DNA from: Aureimonas sp. SK2 | GTDB lineage: Bacteria; Pseudomonadota; Alphaproteobacteria; Rhizobiales; Rhizobiaceae | Assembly: GCF_029813115.1 (NCBI RefSeq) | Contig: NZ_JAPZDS010000012.1 | Location: 62,001 to 126,000 of the forward strand | Reading direction: 5' to 3' | Length of the DNA stretch: 64,000 nt | Shown here: positions 1-8,433 of the stretch, piece after piece | How the letters are laid out: each line of letters opens with the position of its first letter | How positions within the stretch are numbered: position 1 is the first letter of the stretch | Notes under the pieces: generated by a model | Databases searched by the model: none | Told to the model about the DNA's origin: nothing | The model's input: only the letters and a program-made list of their open reading frames with translations | Position numbers and translations under genes: made by a program

Positions 1-1
1 G

Positions 2-595
2 TTCGAGACGCTGCTGCGCCTGCGCCGCGACGTGCGCCGGTTCCGACCGGAGCGGCTGCCCGACGACCTTACGGCGCATCTCCTGTCGCTGACGGCCCTC
101 GCGCCGTCTGTCGGGCTCAGCCAGCCAACACGACTGGTGCTCGTGGACGACCCCGCCCGGCGCGAGGCGGTGCGGCAGGACTTCCGACGCCGCAATGCCG
201 AGGCCCTCGTCCGAACGGCGCCTGAGCGGCAGGCCGCCTATGCGCGGCTGAAGCTCTCCGGCCTCGAGGAGGCGCCCGTCCAGATCGGTGTGTTCGCGGC
301 CGGCGACCCGCCGCAGGGCCACGGGCTCGGCCGCCGCACCATGCCGGAAACGCTCGACCATTCGGCCGTGCTCGCGATCCATACCCTATGGCTGGCGGCC
401 CGCGCGGCGGGCGTCGGCCTCGGCTGGGTGTCGATCCTTGATCCCGCCGCCGTCCACGCGGCGCTGGACGTCCCTGCCGACTGGCGCTTCGTCGCCTATC
501 TCTGCTTGGGATGGCCTGTGGAGGACAGCGACGTGCCCGAACTCGAACGGGCGGGATGGGAAAGCCGACGCCCCGCCGTCATCCTGCGCCGCTGA
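2..595 (+). CDS. bluB: 5,6-dimethylbenzimidazole synthase BluB (5' truncated by window edge)
   Basis: BluB is the nitroreductase-fold flavoenzyme that breaks down reduced FMN to make 5,6-dimethylbenzimidazole, the lower ligand of vitamin B12. The reading frame is open from base 2 and reads through FETLLRLRRDVRRFRP, a BluB N-terminal signature, so the true start lies upstream of the window. Further family motifs are LAPSVGLSQP, the conserved ARLKLSGLEEAPVQ block and GVGLGWVSILDP near the C-terminus. About 197 residues are visible. It is followed after a short gap by a convergent universal stress protein gene. No other cobalamin gene is visible in the window. Confidence 0.9.
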   Translation, partial: FETLLRLRRDVRRFRPERLPDDLTAHLLSLTALAPSVGLSQPTRLVLVDDPARREAVRQDFRRRNAEALVRTAPERQAAYARLKLSGLEEAPVQIGVFAAGDPPQGHGLGRRTMPETLDHSAVLAIHTLWLAARAAGVGLGWVSILDPAAVHAALDVPADWRFVAYLCLGWPVEDSDVPELERAGWESRRPAVILRR

Positions 596-607
596 CGGCC
601 CGGCCGG

Positions 608-1099
608 TCAGCAAAGGCTTTCGATATCCTCGTCGCTCAAGGTGGCGGGCACGATCGTCACGGGCACCGGAAAGGCCGATCCCGAGCCTGCGACGGCCGA
701 GACCAGTGGCCCCGGCCCCTCGGCCGCGTCGCTCGCGGCGAGCACCAGGATCGCGATCTCGCGGTCGGCCTCGATCAGGGCGCGGATCTCCCCGACTGTC
801 TTGCCCTCGCGCACGATCGTCTCGGGCTCCAGACCCACAGCCTCGCGGATCTCGTCCGTCACCCGGGCCATGCGCGTCTCGGCCTCTTCCATGGCCTCCG
901 CGCGCATGATGTCGCCGACGCCCAGCCATTGCTGGAAGTCCGCCGCGTCGATCACGTAGAGAAACACCGCCGCGCCGCCCGACGCCTTGGCGCGTCGCGC
1001 CGCATAGGCCGCCGCGCGCCCGCATTCGGGCGTCTCGTCGATCACAGCCAGGAACTTGCGGCGGCCGCCTTCGCCCCGCCCGAGTCGCTTCGATACCAT
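608..1099 (-). CDS. Universal stress protein (UspA family)
   Basis: A protein of about 163 residues with the Usp fold: an N-terminal beta strand FLAVIDETPECGRAAAYAARRA, a middle helix region rich in acidic residues, and a C-terminal strand PVTIVPATLSDEDIESL. A longer in-frame extension to 1159 exists, but the ATG at 1097-1099 gives the usual family start. Rhizobial genomes carry several such single-domain proteins; the role (general stress, possibly nucleotide binding) is inferred from the family. It lies between bluB, which is convergent, and trpS, upstream on the same strand. Confidence 0.8.
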   Translation of the reverse strand: MVSKRLGRGEGGRRKFLAVIDETPECGRAAAYAARRAKASGGAAVFLYVIDAADFQQWLGVGDIMRAEAMEEAETRMARVTDEIREAVGLEPETIVREGKTVGEIRALIEADREIAILVLAASDAAEGPGPLVSAVAGSGSAFPVPVTIVPATLSDEDIESLC

Positions 1100-1163
1100 G
1101 GCCGGACCATGCCAGCCCGCCGATGGGGCGGCAAGCGGCGGAGCACCCGGCCCCGCCAAGATC

Positions 1164-2231
1164 CTACCCGTTCAGCAGCCCGACGATGGACTTGACGTCG
1201 TGCATCGTGCGGTGAGCGATCGCGCCGGCGCGCTCGGCGCCCTCGCGCAGCGTCCGGTCGATCTCGGCGGGGTCGTCGAGGATGCGGCGCATTTCGGTGG
1301 CGATGGGCGCGAGCTTGTCGACGGCGAGGTCGGCGAGCGCCGGCTTGAACTCGGAGAAGGGTCGACCGCCGAAGTCGGCGAGGACGTCGGCCCTGGAGCG
1401 GCCGACGAGGGCGGCATAGATGCCGACGAGGTTGTCGGCCTCCGGGCGGCCGGCAAGGCCCGCGGTCTCGGAGGGCAGCGCGTCGGGGTCGGTCTTGGCC
1501 TTGCGGATCTTCTTGGCGATCGTGTCGGCGTCGTCGGTGAGGTTGATGCGGCTGAGGTCGGACGGGTCCGACTTCGACATCTTCTTGGAGCCGTCCTTGA
1601 GGCTCATGACGCGCGTCGCCGGCCCCTCGATCATCGGCTCGGCGAGCGGGAAATAGCCCTGCACGGTCTCCTCGCCCATCTGGATCGGGTGTCCGAGCCC
1701 CTTTTCCGCGATGCGGGCGGAGAAGTCGTGGTTGAACTTGGTCGCGATGTCGCGCGTCAGCTCCAGATGCTGCTTCTGGTCGTCGCCGACGGGCACGTGC
1801 GTCGCCCGGTAGAGAAGGATGTCGGCGGCCATGAGGCTGGGATAGGCGAGAAGGCCGAGCGAGGCACGCTCGCGGTCCTTGCCGGCCTTGTCCTTGAACT
1901 GGGTCATGCGCTCCATCCAGCCGATGCGCGCGACGCAGTTGAAGACCCAGGCGAGCTCGGCATGGCCCGACACGGCGGACTGGTTGAAGACGATGTGGCG
2001 CTTGGGATCGATGCCGGCGGCGAGATAGGCGGCCGCGATCTCGCGGGTCTGCCGCGCGAGGTCGTCCTGCACGAGCTGCGCCGTCAGCGCATGGAGGTCC
2101 ACCACGCAGAAGATGCAGTCTCTCGTCTCCTGCAGGGCGACGAACTTCTGGATCGCCCCGAGATAGTTCCCGAGATGGAGGTTTCCGGTCGGCTGGATAC
2201 CGGAAAAGACGAGCGGCTGGAACGCGGCCAT
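1164..2231 (-). CDS. trpS: Tryptophanyl-tRNA synthetase
   Basis: Class I aminoacyl-tRNA synthetase that charges tRNA-Trp in the cytoplasm. The protein is 355 residues. The N-terminal nucleotide-binding signature is [17 protein letters not shown] (HIGH-like) and the second ATP motif is KKMSKSDPS (KMSKS). The ATG at 2229-2231 is chosen because [16 protein letters not shown] matches family N-termini, whereas the longer open frame adds an arginine-rich, non-homologous extension. It precedes the universal stress protein gene on the same strand with a 64-base gap. Confidence 0.95.
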   Translation of the reverse strand: MAAFQPLVFSGIQPTGNLHLGNYLGAIQKFVALQETRDCIFCVVDLHALTAQLVQDDLARQTREIAAAYLAAGIDPKRHIVFNQSAVSGHAELAWVFNCVARIGWMERMTQFKDKAGKDRERASLGLLAYPSLMAADILLYRATHVPVGDDQKQHLELTRDIATKFNHDFSARIAEKGLGHPIQMGEETVQGYFPLAEPMIEGPATRVMSLKDGSKKMSKSDPSDLSRINLTDDADTIAKKIRKAKTDPDALPSETAGLAGRPEADNLVGIYAALVGRSRADVLADFGGRPFSEFKPALADLAVDKLAPIATEMRRILDDPAEIDRTLREGAERAGAIAHRTMHDVKSIVGLLNG

Positions 2232-2392
2232 GGGACAGCTCCGAAGGGCATGCCGGCAAGGGTCGCCGGTCGCGCGCTTATGGCGAAGCGGAGGCCGAGC
2301 CGCAAGACGGGAACCAAGACCACAACCCTTGCGTCTCCGCTCCAAGCCCGCCGAGTCCCGTCGCGGCAGCAGGACATATGAGGAGACCGCCC

Positions 2393-2947
2393 ATGAGCTT
2401 CTTCGAGCGCATCAAATCCAAGATCTTCGGCTCAGCCCATGCCGACACCCCCGCGACGGAGGCCGCACCGCAGGCCGCGACGGGGCCCGCCTCGACACCG
2501 GCTTCGACGAATATCGGCGGAACGGCCGCGCCCGCCGGCGTGTCGCCCGCGCCCAGCCCCCAGATCCTGGCGCCGTCCGCCGGCGCGCCGGGAACCTCGG
2601 ACGCGGTCTCTCCCGCCACCGCCGGCACGTCCAGCCCCGTCGCTTCGACGCCCGGCGCCTCGCCGATCCCCGCCTCCGCCCCGGCCGGCCCGGTGGACGT
2701 CGCAGCCGTTTTGGACGGAAAGGCGAAGGGCGCCGGCCAGACGCTGAACTGGCGGCACTCGATCGTCGATCTCCTCAAGCTTCTCGATCTCGATTCCAGC
2801 CTTTCGGCGCGGCGCGAGCTTGCGCAGGAACTCGGCTACACGGGCGATCACGACGATTCGGCCGCAATGAACACCTGGCTGCACCGGCAGGTGATGACCA
2901 AGCTTGCCGCTAACGGCGGCACCGTGCCGGCCGAACTGCGCGACTGA
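2393..2947 (+). CDS. DUF3597 domain protein
   Basis: A protein of about 184 residues with two parts. Residues 1 to about 100 begin [13 protein letters not shown] and continue into a long low-complexity Ala/Pro/Ser/Thr linker. The last 85 residues ([20 protein letters not shown] to the end) are the DUF3597 domain, with the [27 protein letters not shown] core. The domain's role is unknown; it resembles small helical peptidoglycan- or stress-associated domains, but I cannot assign one. The ATG at 2393 is preferred over an upstream GTG or ATG because of the conserved MSFF start. The IS element begins 22 bases after its stop. Confidence 0.8.
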   Translation: MSFFERIKSKIFGSAHADTPATEAAPQAATGPASTPASTNIGGTAAPAGVSPAPSPQILAPSAGAPGTSDAVSPATAGTSSPVASTPGASPIPASAPAGPVDVAAVLDGKAKGAGQTLNWRHSIVDLLKLLDLDSSLSARRELAQELGYTGDHDDSAAMNTWLHRQVMTKLAANGGTVPAELRD

Positions 2948-2975
2948 CCGTAACGTCCGGGCGGCCTTAGAGGGC

Positions 2976-3775
2976 CTAACAAAACCGTTTGATCTGGTTG
3001 AGGCAGACGAGAGCGCAACCGAGTTTGAGGAAGGCCATGTGGATGTCGGCGCGGCGTTCGTAGCGGACGGCAAGGCGGCGGAAGCGGGCGAGCCAGGCGA
3101 AGGTCCGCTCCACCACCCAGCGATGGCGCCCAAGCTTCTGGCTGCTTTCGACGCCGCGCCGGGCAATGCGGGGTGTGACCGAGCGGGCTTGGCATTCCCG
3201 ACGACAACGCTTGTGGTCGTAGCCTTTGTCGGCGTGCAGCTTGACGGGGCGACGACGCGGTCGACCTCGCCCGCGCCGTACGCCGGGAACGGCGTCCAGG
3301 GTCGGCGCCAGCATCATGCTGTCGTGCCGGTTGGCGCCCGACAACGTCACGCCGAGCGGCGTGCCCTCCCGGTCGACCACAAGATGGCGCTTCGACCCCG
3401 GTTTGCCGCGATCCGTCGGGCTCGGACCGATCTGCGATCCCCCCTTTTCGCCACAACGCTCGCACTGTCGAGCGAGCAGCGGCTCCAGTCGAGGCGCTCG
3501 GCATCGGCCAGCCGCTCCAGAAGCACACGGTGCAGCCGATCCCAGACCCCGGCCGCCTGCCAGTCGCGCAAGCGCCGCCAGCACGTCATGCCCGAGCAGC
3601 CGATCTCGGCCGGCAGCATCTCCCACGGGATGCCGGACCGCAGAACGAACACAATGCCAGCCAACGCCGCCCGATCGTCGCAGCGTGGACGCCCGCCTTT
3701 CGGTCGGGACGGCAGCGATGGCAACAGGGGCGAGATCGAAGCCCACAATTCATCGCAAACGAGAGGTCTTCCCAT
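2976..3775 (-). CDS. IS5-family transposase, two frames joined by a probable -1 frameshift
   Basis: OrfA runs from the ATG at 3773-3775 to 3347, beginning MGRPLVCDELWASISPLLP with the motif GGRPRCDDRAALAGIVFVLR. OrfB shares the C-terminal frame ending at 2976 inside the left terminal repeat. The first catalytic Asp is in LDSASV (OrfA). The second Asp (LHADKGYD) and the Glu (VVERTFAWLARF, with the YREK-like arginines after it) are in OrfB. The frames overlap across a run of four A and six G on the coding strand (3439-3448), and a -1 slip there joins LDSASVVAKRG to SQIGPSPTDRGKPGSKRHL as in IS427 relatives. All catalytic residues are present. Confidence 0.88.
3439..3448 (-). other. Probable -1 ribosomal frameshift site in transposase
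   Basis: The coding (minus) strand reads AAAAGGGGGG here. OrfA is read aaa-agg-ggg-gat and OrfB gaa-aag-ggg-gga, one base back. The site lies exactly where protein homology switches from the OrfA to the OrfB frame. It is the usual arrangement in IS427-group elements. Slippage here is inferred, not shown. Confidence 0.7.
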
Positions 3776-3814
3776 CCCACTTCAACGCGCGAAACGCCGT
3801 TTTGTTAGGCACTC

Positions 3815-5425
3815 TTAGCCGGCCGCCCGCTTCCGCCTCAGGAGCTTCAGGACGAGCGTCCGGTCGGCCGCGCCCGTCGCGAAGGCCAGCGCGAAGTAGA
3901 TCAGCATCGCGACGCCCGCGAGCGCCAGCACCGCCGCCGACTGGTGGAGGACGTTGGGGTCCGATCCCATCCAGCGCTCCAGCATCTCCAGCATGACCAG
4001 GAGCGCCCCGCCCATCATCGCGGCCGACAGGAACACGAGGGCCGCCCGCCGCACGAGCTCGCCGTCCACGTGCCAGAGCCCCTGGCGGCGCAGGCCCTCG
4101 AACAGCAGAAGCGCGTTGATCCAGCCGGCGAGCGTCGTCGCCATGGCGATGCCGCGCTCGGCAAAGTACCAGAAAAGAACGAAGGACAGCGCCGTGTTGG
4201 CGAGCGCCGAGATGCCGGTGATGATCATCGGCGTCCTCGTGTTCTCGCGCGCGAAGTAGCCGGGCGAGAACACCTTGATCAGCACGAAGGCCGGCAGGCC
4301 CAGCGCATAGAGGCCGAGAACGGCGGCGACCTTTTCGGTCGTGTCCGGCCCGAAGGCGCCGCGCTCGTAGATCAGGCGGATGATCGGCTCCGGCATCACG
4401 AAAAGCGCGACCGCCGCCGGGACGGTCAGGAACAGCGCGAATTCGAGGCTTCGGTTCTGGGTGTGCTGCGCCTCTTCCAGCCGCCCCGCCTTCAGGGCGC
4501 GGGCGAGTTCGGGCAGGAGCACGACCCCGATGGCAACCCCCACCATGCCGAGCGGCAGCTGGTAGGGCCGGTCGGCATAGGTCAGGATCGACACGGCGCC
4601 CGGCTGATAGGACGCGATGGCCTGTCCGACGAAGAGGTTGATCTGCGTGATGCCGCCGATCAGGGCGGCGGGGCCGGCAAGGATCAGCAGGCGCTTGAGC
4701 CCCGGCGTCCAGCGCGGGCGCCCGAGCGAGACCGAGAAGCCGGCCATGCGCATGGCGACGGTCACCATCAGGAGCTGGCTGATACCGGCCGCCAGCACGC
4801 CCCAGCTCATCAGGAAGCCGATCGTGCGCTGGTCCGCCCCCTGCCACCAGGCCCAGGCGAGGACGCCGATCAGGATGAAGTTGAGCAGCGTCGGCGCGGC
4901 GGCAGCCGCGAAGAAGCGCCGGAACGCGTTGAGGATGCCCGACACCATCGCCATCAGCGACATGCAGGCGAGATAGGGAAACATGATCCGCGAGAAGGCG
5001 ACGGTGATGTCGAAGCGCTCGGCGCAGGAGAGCTGCTGCCCGAGCGTCTGCGGATCGTCGATGCAGGCGGCCAAGCCCGGCGCGATGATCGTCTTCACCA
5101 GGAAGGGCATGAACACCATCGCGACGACGGTGAAGCCGGTCAGGACCACGAAGAGCGTGGCGAAGATCTCGGAGGCGAAGCGCCGTGCGCCGGTCTCGCC
5201 CTCCTCCTCCAGCGAGCGCGCGAAGAGCGGGATGAAGGCGGCGTTGAACGCCCCTTCCGCGAACAGGCGGCGAAAGAGGTTCGGGAAGCGGAAGGCGAGG
5301 TTGAAGGCGTCCGCCACCGGCCCGATGCCGAGCGCGGAGGCCATCATCATCTCGCGCGTGAAGCCGAAGACGCGGCTGACGAGCGTCGCGCCGCCGACGG
5401 TTGCGAACTTCTTGAGAAGGCTCAC
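3815..5425 (-). CDS. murJ: Lipid II flippase MurJ
   Basis: MurJ moves lipid II across the inner membrane for peptidoglycan synthesis. The protein has 536 residues with about 14 predicted hydrophobic helices of the MATE-like MOP fold, beginning SLLKKFATVGGATLVSRVFGFTRE. The conserved AEGAFNAAFIPLF and RIMFPYLACMSLMAM segments are present. The start is GTG at 5423-5425, overlapping the glnD stop by four bases (GTGA), which indicates translational coupling. The stop codon TAA (3815-3817) coincides with one copy of the IS target duplication, so insertion left the protein intact but replaced everything downstream, including any native terminator. Confidence 0.95.
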   Translation of the reverse strand: MSLLKKFATVGGATLVSRVFGFTREMMMASALGIGPVADAFNLAFRFPNLFRRLFAEGAFNAAFIPLFARSLEEEGETGARRFASEIFATLFVVLTGFTVVAMVFMPFLVKTIIAPGLAACIDDPQTLGQQLSCAERFDITVAFSRIMFPYLACMSLMAMVSGILNAFRRFFAAAAAPTLLNFILIGVLAWAWWQGADQRTIGFLMSWGVLAAGISQLLMVTVAMRMAGFSVSLGRPRWTPGLKRLLILAGPAALIGGITQINLFVGQAIASYQPGAVSILTYADRPYQLPLGMVGVAIGVVLLPELARALKAGRLEEAQHTQNRSLEFALFLTVPAAVALFVMPEPIIRLIYERGAFGPDTTEKVAAVLGLYALGLPAFVLIKVFSPGYFARENTRTPMIITGISALANTALSFVLFWYFAERGIAMATTLAGWINALLLFEGLRRQGLWHVDGELVRRAALVFLSAAMMGGALLVMLEMLERWMGSDPNVLHQSAAVLALAGVAMLIYFALAFATGAADRTLVLKLLRRKRAAG

Positions 5426-8289
5426 GAGACGATCCCGAAGGCGACCGGCGAGGGCTTGGCCGAGGGCGAGGTGAGCTCGCCGTCCGGGTCTTCGAACACG
5501 GCGAGCAGCCGGCGCCGAATGCGCTCCGAGCGCCCCTCGCCCGTCACCTTCATGCCGAGGAGATCGGTGACGTAGAAGACGTCCACCACCTTCTCGCCAT
5601 AGGTCGAGATGTGGGCCGAGCGGATGTCGAGCGAGAGGTCGGAGATCGCCCCGGTGAGGTCGGCGAGCAGCCCCGGCCGGTCGAGCCCCTCGACTTCGAG
5701 GACGGTGAGCCGGTTCGACAATTCGTTGTGGATGTCGATGCGCGGCGGAAAGGCAAAGGAGGGGCTGGTGCGCGGCGCCCGGCGGCGCGCGATGAGGGCC
5801 GGAATCGCCTCCCGCCCGTTCAGCAGCCCCTCGATGGTGCGGGCGATCCGGTCGGCACGGCGCAGTTCGTCGGAGTCTTCGGTGAACTCGCGGTTGAGGG
5901 TCACGATGTCGAGCGCCCACCCGTCGGTCATGGTGAAGATCTGGGCGTCGGCGATGTTGGCGCCGGCCGAGGCGCAGCCGCCGGCGATCAACGACAGGAG
6001 GCGCGGATGGTCGGGCGCCAGCACCGTGATCTCGGTAACGCCCCGGAACCTGTCGGTCCGGGCGATGGTGGCGAAGGTCTTCCTCGCGGCATCGGCGTCG
6101 CGCACGAACTCCGCGTGGCGGACCTGCTCCTCCAACGGCACGGACAGGAAGTAGTTCTGATAGTGGTGGTCCACCGCCGCCTCGCGGGCGGCCTCGTCCC
6201 AGCCGGCCAGGCGCGAGCGAAGCTCGGCCTTGGCGGCCAGCGTGCGCTGCTCGCGCGAGGATTCCGAATAGCCGCCGGTCAGCATCGGCTCGGTCTCGGC
6301 ATAGAGCGTGCGGATGAGCTGGCCCTTCCAGCCGTTCCAGACGCCGGGGCCGACGGCGCGGATGTCGCAGACGGTCAGGATGGTCAGAAGCTTCAGCCGG
6401 TCCAGAGTCTGGACGCGGGCTGCGAAGTCGCGGATCGTCTTGCGGTCGTTGAGGTCTCGCTGCTGCGCCACCATGGACATGACGAGGTGGTCGCGCACCA
6501 GCCAGGCGACGAGTTCGGTCTCGCCGGCATCGAGGCCCAAACGCGGACAGAGCTCCTCGGCGATCTCGGCGCCGGCGATCGAATGGTCCTCGGGGCGGCC
6601 CTTGGCGATGTCGTGGATCAGGAGCGCGACATAGAGGGGCACGCGGTCGCGGATGGTGGAGATGAAGCTGCTCGTCACCGGCAGCTCGCCGCCGAGATTG
6701 CCGCGCTCCAGCTTGTTCAGCTCGGCGATGGAGCGCAGGAGGTGCTCGTCCACCGTGTAGTGGTGATACATGTTGAATTGCATCATCGCGACGATCTTGC
6801 CGAAGTCCGGCACGAAGCGGCCGAGGACGCCCGCCTCGTTCATACGGCGCAAGTGGAAGGCCGGGTCCTCGCGGTCGGTCAGGACGTCGACGAAGAGCGA
6901 GTTGGCTTCCCTGTTGTTGCGCAGGTCGTTGTCGATCAGCCGCAGCGAGCGGCGGATCAGCTTCAGGGCGTCCGGGTGGTATTCCAGCCGGTGGACGGCG
7001 GCGAGCTTGAAGATGCGCAGGAGATTGACCGGATCGGTCGCGAAGACCTGACGGTCCGCCACCGTAATGCGACCGTTGTCGACCAGGAAGGAGAGCGTGC
7101 CGGGAATGTGGCGCGAGCGGCGGCGAAGGCTCTGCACGAAGCCGCGGATGCCCGGCACGTCCTTGGCCTTCTCCTCCTCCAGCGCGGCGCAGAAGATGCC
7201 GGTGAGGTCGCCGACGTCCTTGGCGATCAGGAAGTAGTGCTTCATGAAGCGCTCGACGTCGGTCAGGCCGGGATGGGACGTGTAGCCGAGGCGCGCGGCG
7301 ATCTCGGGCTGGATGTCGAAGGAGAGGCGCTCCTCGGCCTTGCCGGTCAGGAAGTGCATGTGGCAGCGCACGGCCCAGAGAAAATCCTCCGCCTTGCCGA
7401 AGATCTGCCCCTCGCGGCGCGAGAAGACGCCGGCCGCCACCAGCGCGTCGCGCGTGTCGACGCGGTAGTGGTCCTTGGCGATCCAGAACAGGGTGTGGAG
7501 GTCGCGCAGGCCGCCCTTGCCTTCCTTCACGTTGGGCTCGACGAGATAGCGCGTGTCGCCGCCCTTGGCGTGGCGCGCGTCGCGCTCGGCGAGCTTGGCG
7601 GCGATGAAGGCGCGGCCCGTCCCTTCCACGACCTCGGCGTCGAAGCGGCGGCCCAGCTCGGCGAAGAGATCGGCGTCGCCGCACACGAGCCGGCGCTCCA
7701 GGATCGCGGTGCGGATGGTGAAGTCGGACTCGGACAGTCGGACGCTTTCCTCCACCGAGCGTGTCGCGTGGCCGACCTTCAGCCCAAGGTCCCAGAGAAG
7801 GTAGAGGAGATACTCGGCGACCTGCTCGCCGAGCGCCGTCTGCTTGTAGGGCAGGAGAAACAGGAGATCGATGTCGGACCCCGGCGCGAGCGTGCCCCGC
7901 CCGTAGCCGCCGACGGCCAGAACGGCCATGCGCTCGCCGGCGGAAAGGTTGGGCGCTGCGAAACGGTGCTGGAGGGCGAAGTCGTAGATCGCCCGGATCA
8001 GCTCGTCCATCAGCGCCGAGATGCGCGCGGCGCACAGGAGCCCACCGCCGTCGGAGAACAGCATCGCCTCGGCCGCCTTCCGGCCTGCGACATTGGCGGC
8101 CTTCAGGACGCCCAGGACCTTGGCGCGCACCTCAGGGGTAGCGCAGGCGCCGGGCTTCTCCGAAGGCACCAGCGCCCAGAGCGCCGCGCGCAGCGCCTGC
8201 GGATCGACGATCTCGGACAGGCGGAGATCCTCGCCGTCCGTCGGGTGACGGGCCGCGAAGCGGATGCCGGACTGGTGGGTAACGCTCAT
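5422..8289 (-). CDS. glnD: Bifunctional uridylyltransferase / uridylyl-removing enzyme (PII regulator)
   Basis: GlnD is the glutamine sensor that uridylylates and deuridylylates PII proteins. The 955-residue protein shows an N-terminal nucleotidyltransferase domain with GGYGRGTLAPGSDIDLLFLL (catalytic GSDIDL) and a long helical linker. An HD domain follows, with HHYTVDEHLLRSIAEL and LLIHDIAKGRPEDHS, and then two C-terminal ACT domains (ITVLAPDHPRLLSLIAGGC and LEVEGLDRPGLLADLTGAI). The ATG at 8287-8289 is chosen; a longer frame to 8373 runs through a strong inverted repeat and is unlikely. The glnD-murJ order is common in rhizobia. Confidence 0.95.
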   Translation of the reverse strand: MSVTHQSGIRFAARHPTDGEDLRLSEIVDPQALRAALWALVPSEKPGACATPEVRAKVLGVLKAANVAGRKAAEAMLFSDGGGLLCAARISALMDELIRAIYDFALQHRFAAPNLSAGERMAVLAVGGYGRGTLAPGSDIDLLFLLPYKQTALGEQVAEYLLYLLWDLGLKVGHATRSVEESVRLSESDFTIRTAILERRLVCGDADLFAELGRRFDAEVVEGTGRAFIAAKLAERDARHAKGGDTRYLVEPNVKEGKGGLRDLHTLFWIAKDHYRVDTRDALVAAGVFSRREGQIFGKAEDFLWAVRCHMHFLTGKAEERLSFDIQPEIAARLGYTSHPGLTDVERFMKHYFLIAKDVGDLTGIFCAALEEEKAKDVPGIRGFVQSLRRRSRHIPGTLSFLVDNGRITVADRQVFATDPVNLLRIFKLAAVHRLEYHPDALKLIRRSLRLIDNDLRNNREANSLFVDVLTDREDPAFHLRRMNEAGVLGRFVPDFGKIVAMMQFNMYHHYTVDEHLLRSIAELNKLERGNLGGELPVTSSFISTIRDRVPLYVALLIHDIAKGRPEDHSIAGAEIAEELCPRLGLDAGETELVAWLVRDHLVMSMVAQQRDLNDRKTIRDFAARVQTLDRLKLLTILTVCDIRAVGPGVWNGWKGQLIRTLYAETEPMLTGGYSESSREQRTLAAKAELRSRLAGWDEAAREAAVDHHYQNYFLSVPLEEQVRHAEFVRDADAARKTFATIARTDRFRGVTEITVLAPDHPRLLSLIAGGCASAGANIADAQIFTMTDGWALDIVTLNREFTEDSDELRRADRIARTIEGLLNGREAIPALIARRRAPRTSPSFAFPPRIDIHNELSNRLTVLEVEGLDRPGLLADLTGAISDLSLDIRSAHISTYGEKVVDVFYVTDLLGMKVTGEGRSERIRRRLLAVFEDPDGELTSPSAKPSPVAFGIVS

Positions 8290-8314
8290 CGGGATTGCCT
8301 CATGCCGGCGCAGG

Positions 8315-8361
8315 CCGCCGCCGGCTCCGAAGGCTGCGGGAGCCTTCGGAGCCGGCGGCGG
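8315..8361 (-). other. Perfect 21-bp inverted repeat (hairpin) between SDR gene and glnD
   Basis: The left arm (8315-8335) and right arm (8341-8361) are exact reverse complements over 21 bases, with a 5-base loop. It sits 26 bases upstream of the glnD ATG and 72 bases after the SDR stop, both on the minus strand. No T-run follows on either strand, so it is not a textbook intrinsic terminator. It could be a Rho-independent-like stop, an RNA-processing or stability hairpin, or an element controlling glnD leader RNA. Confidence 0.75.
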
Positions 8362-8433
8362 GCGCTCTAGCATGGGCGAGCCGCCCTGACAAAAGGTTGC
8401 GCCGGAACGATGCGCCCGGTGCTGCGGGAGGCC

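Larger units (their letters stand above)
2970..3814 (-). mobile_element. IS5-family (IS427-like) insertion sequence, 845 bp
   Basis: The element is bounded by imperfect 18-bp terminal inverted repeats: GAGGGCCTAACAAAACCG at 2970-2987 and, on the opposite strand, GAGTGCCTAACAAAACGG at 3797-3814 (16 of 18 identical). Both ends are flanked by TTA (2967-2969 and 3815-3817), a 3-bp target duplication. It encodes a two-frame DDE transposase. Intact ends, duplication and open frames suggest a recent, possibly active insertion. Its right-hand TTA is also the murJ stop codon. Confidence 0.92.

Noticed and set aside
3815-8035. A 1406-codon minus-strand frame that appears to fuse a long N-terminal part to MurJ
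   Set aside because: The part upstream of 5425 is an out-of-frame reading of glnD (arginine-rich, no homology). MurJ starts at the GTG overlapping the glnD stop.
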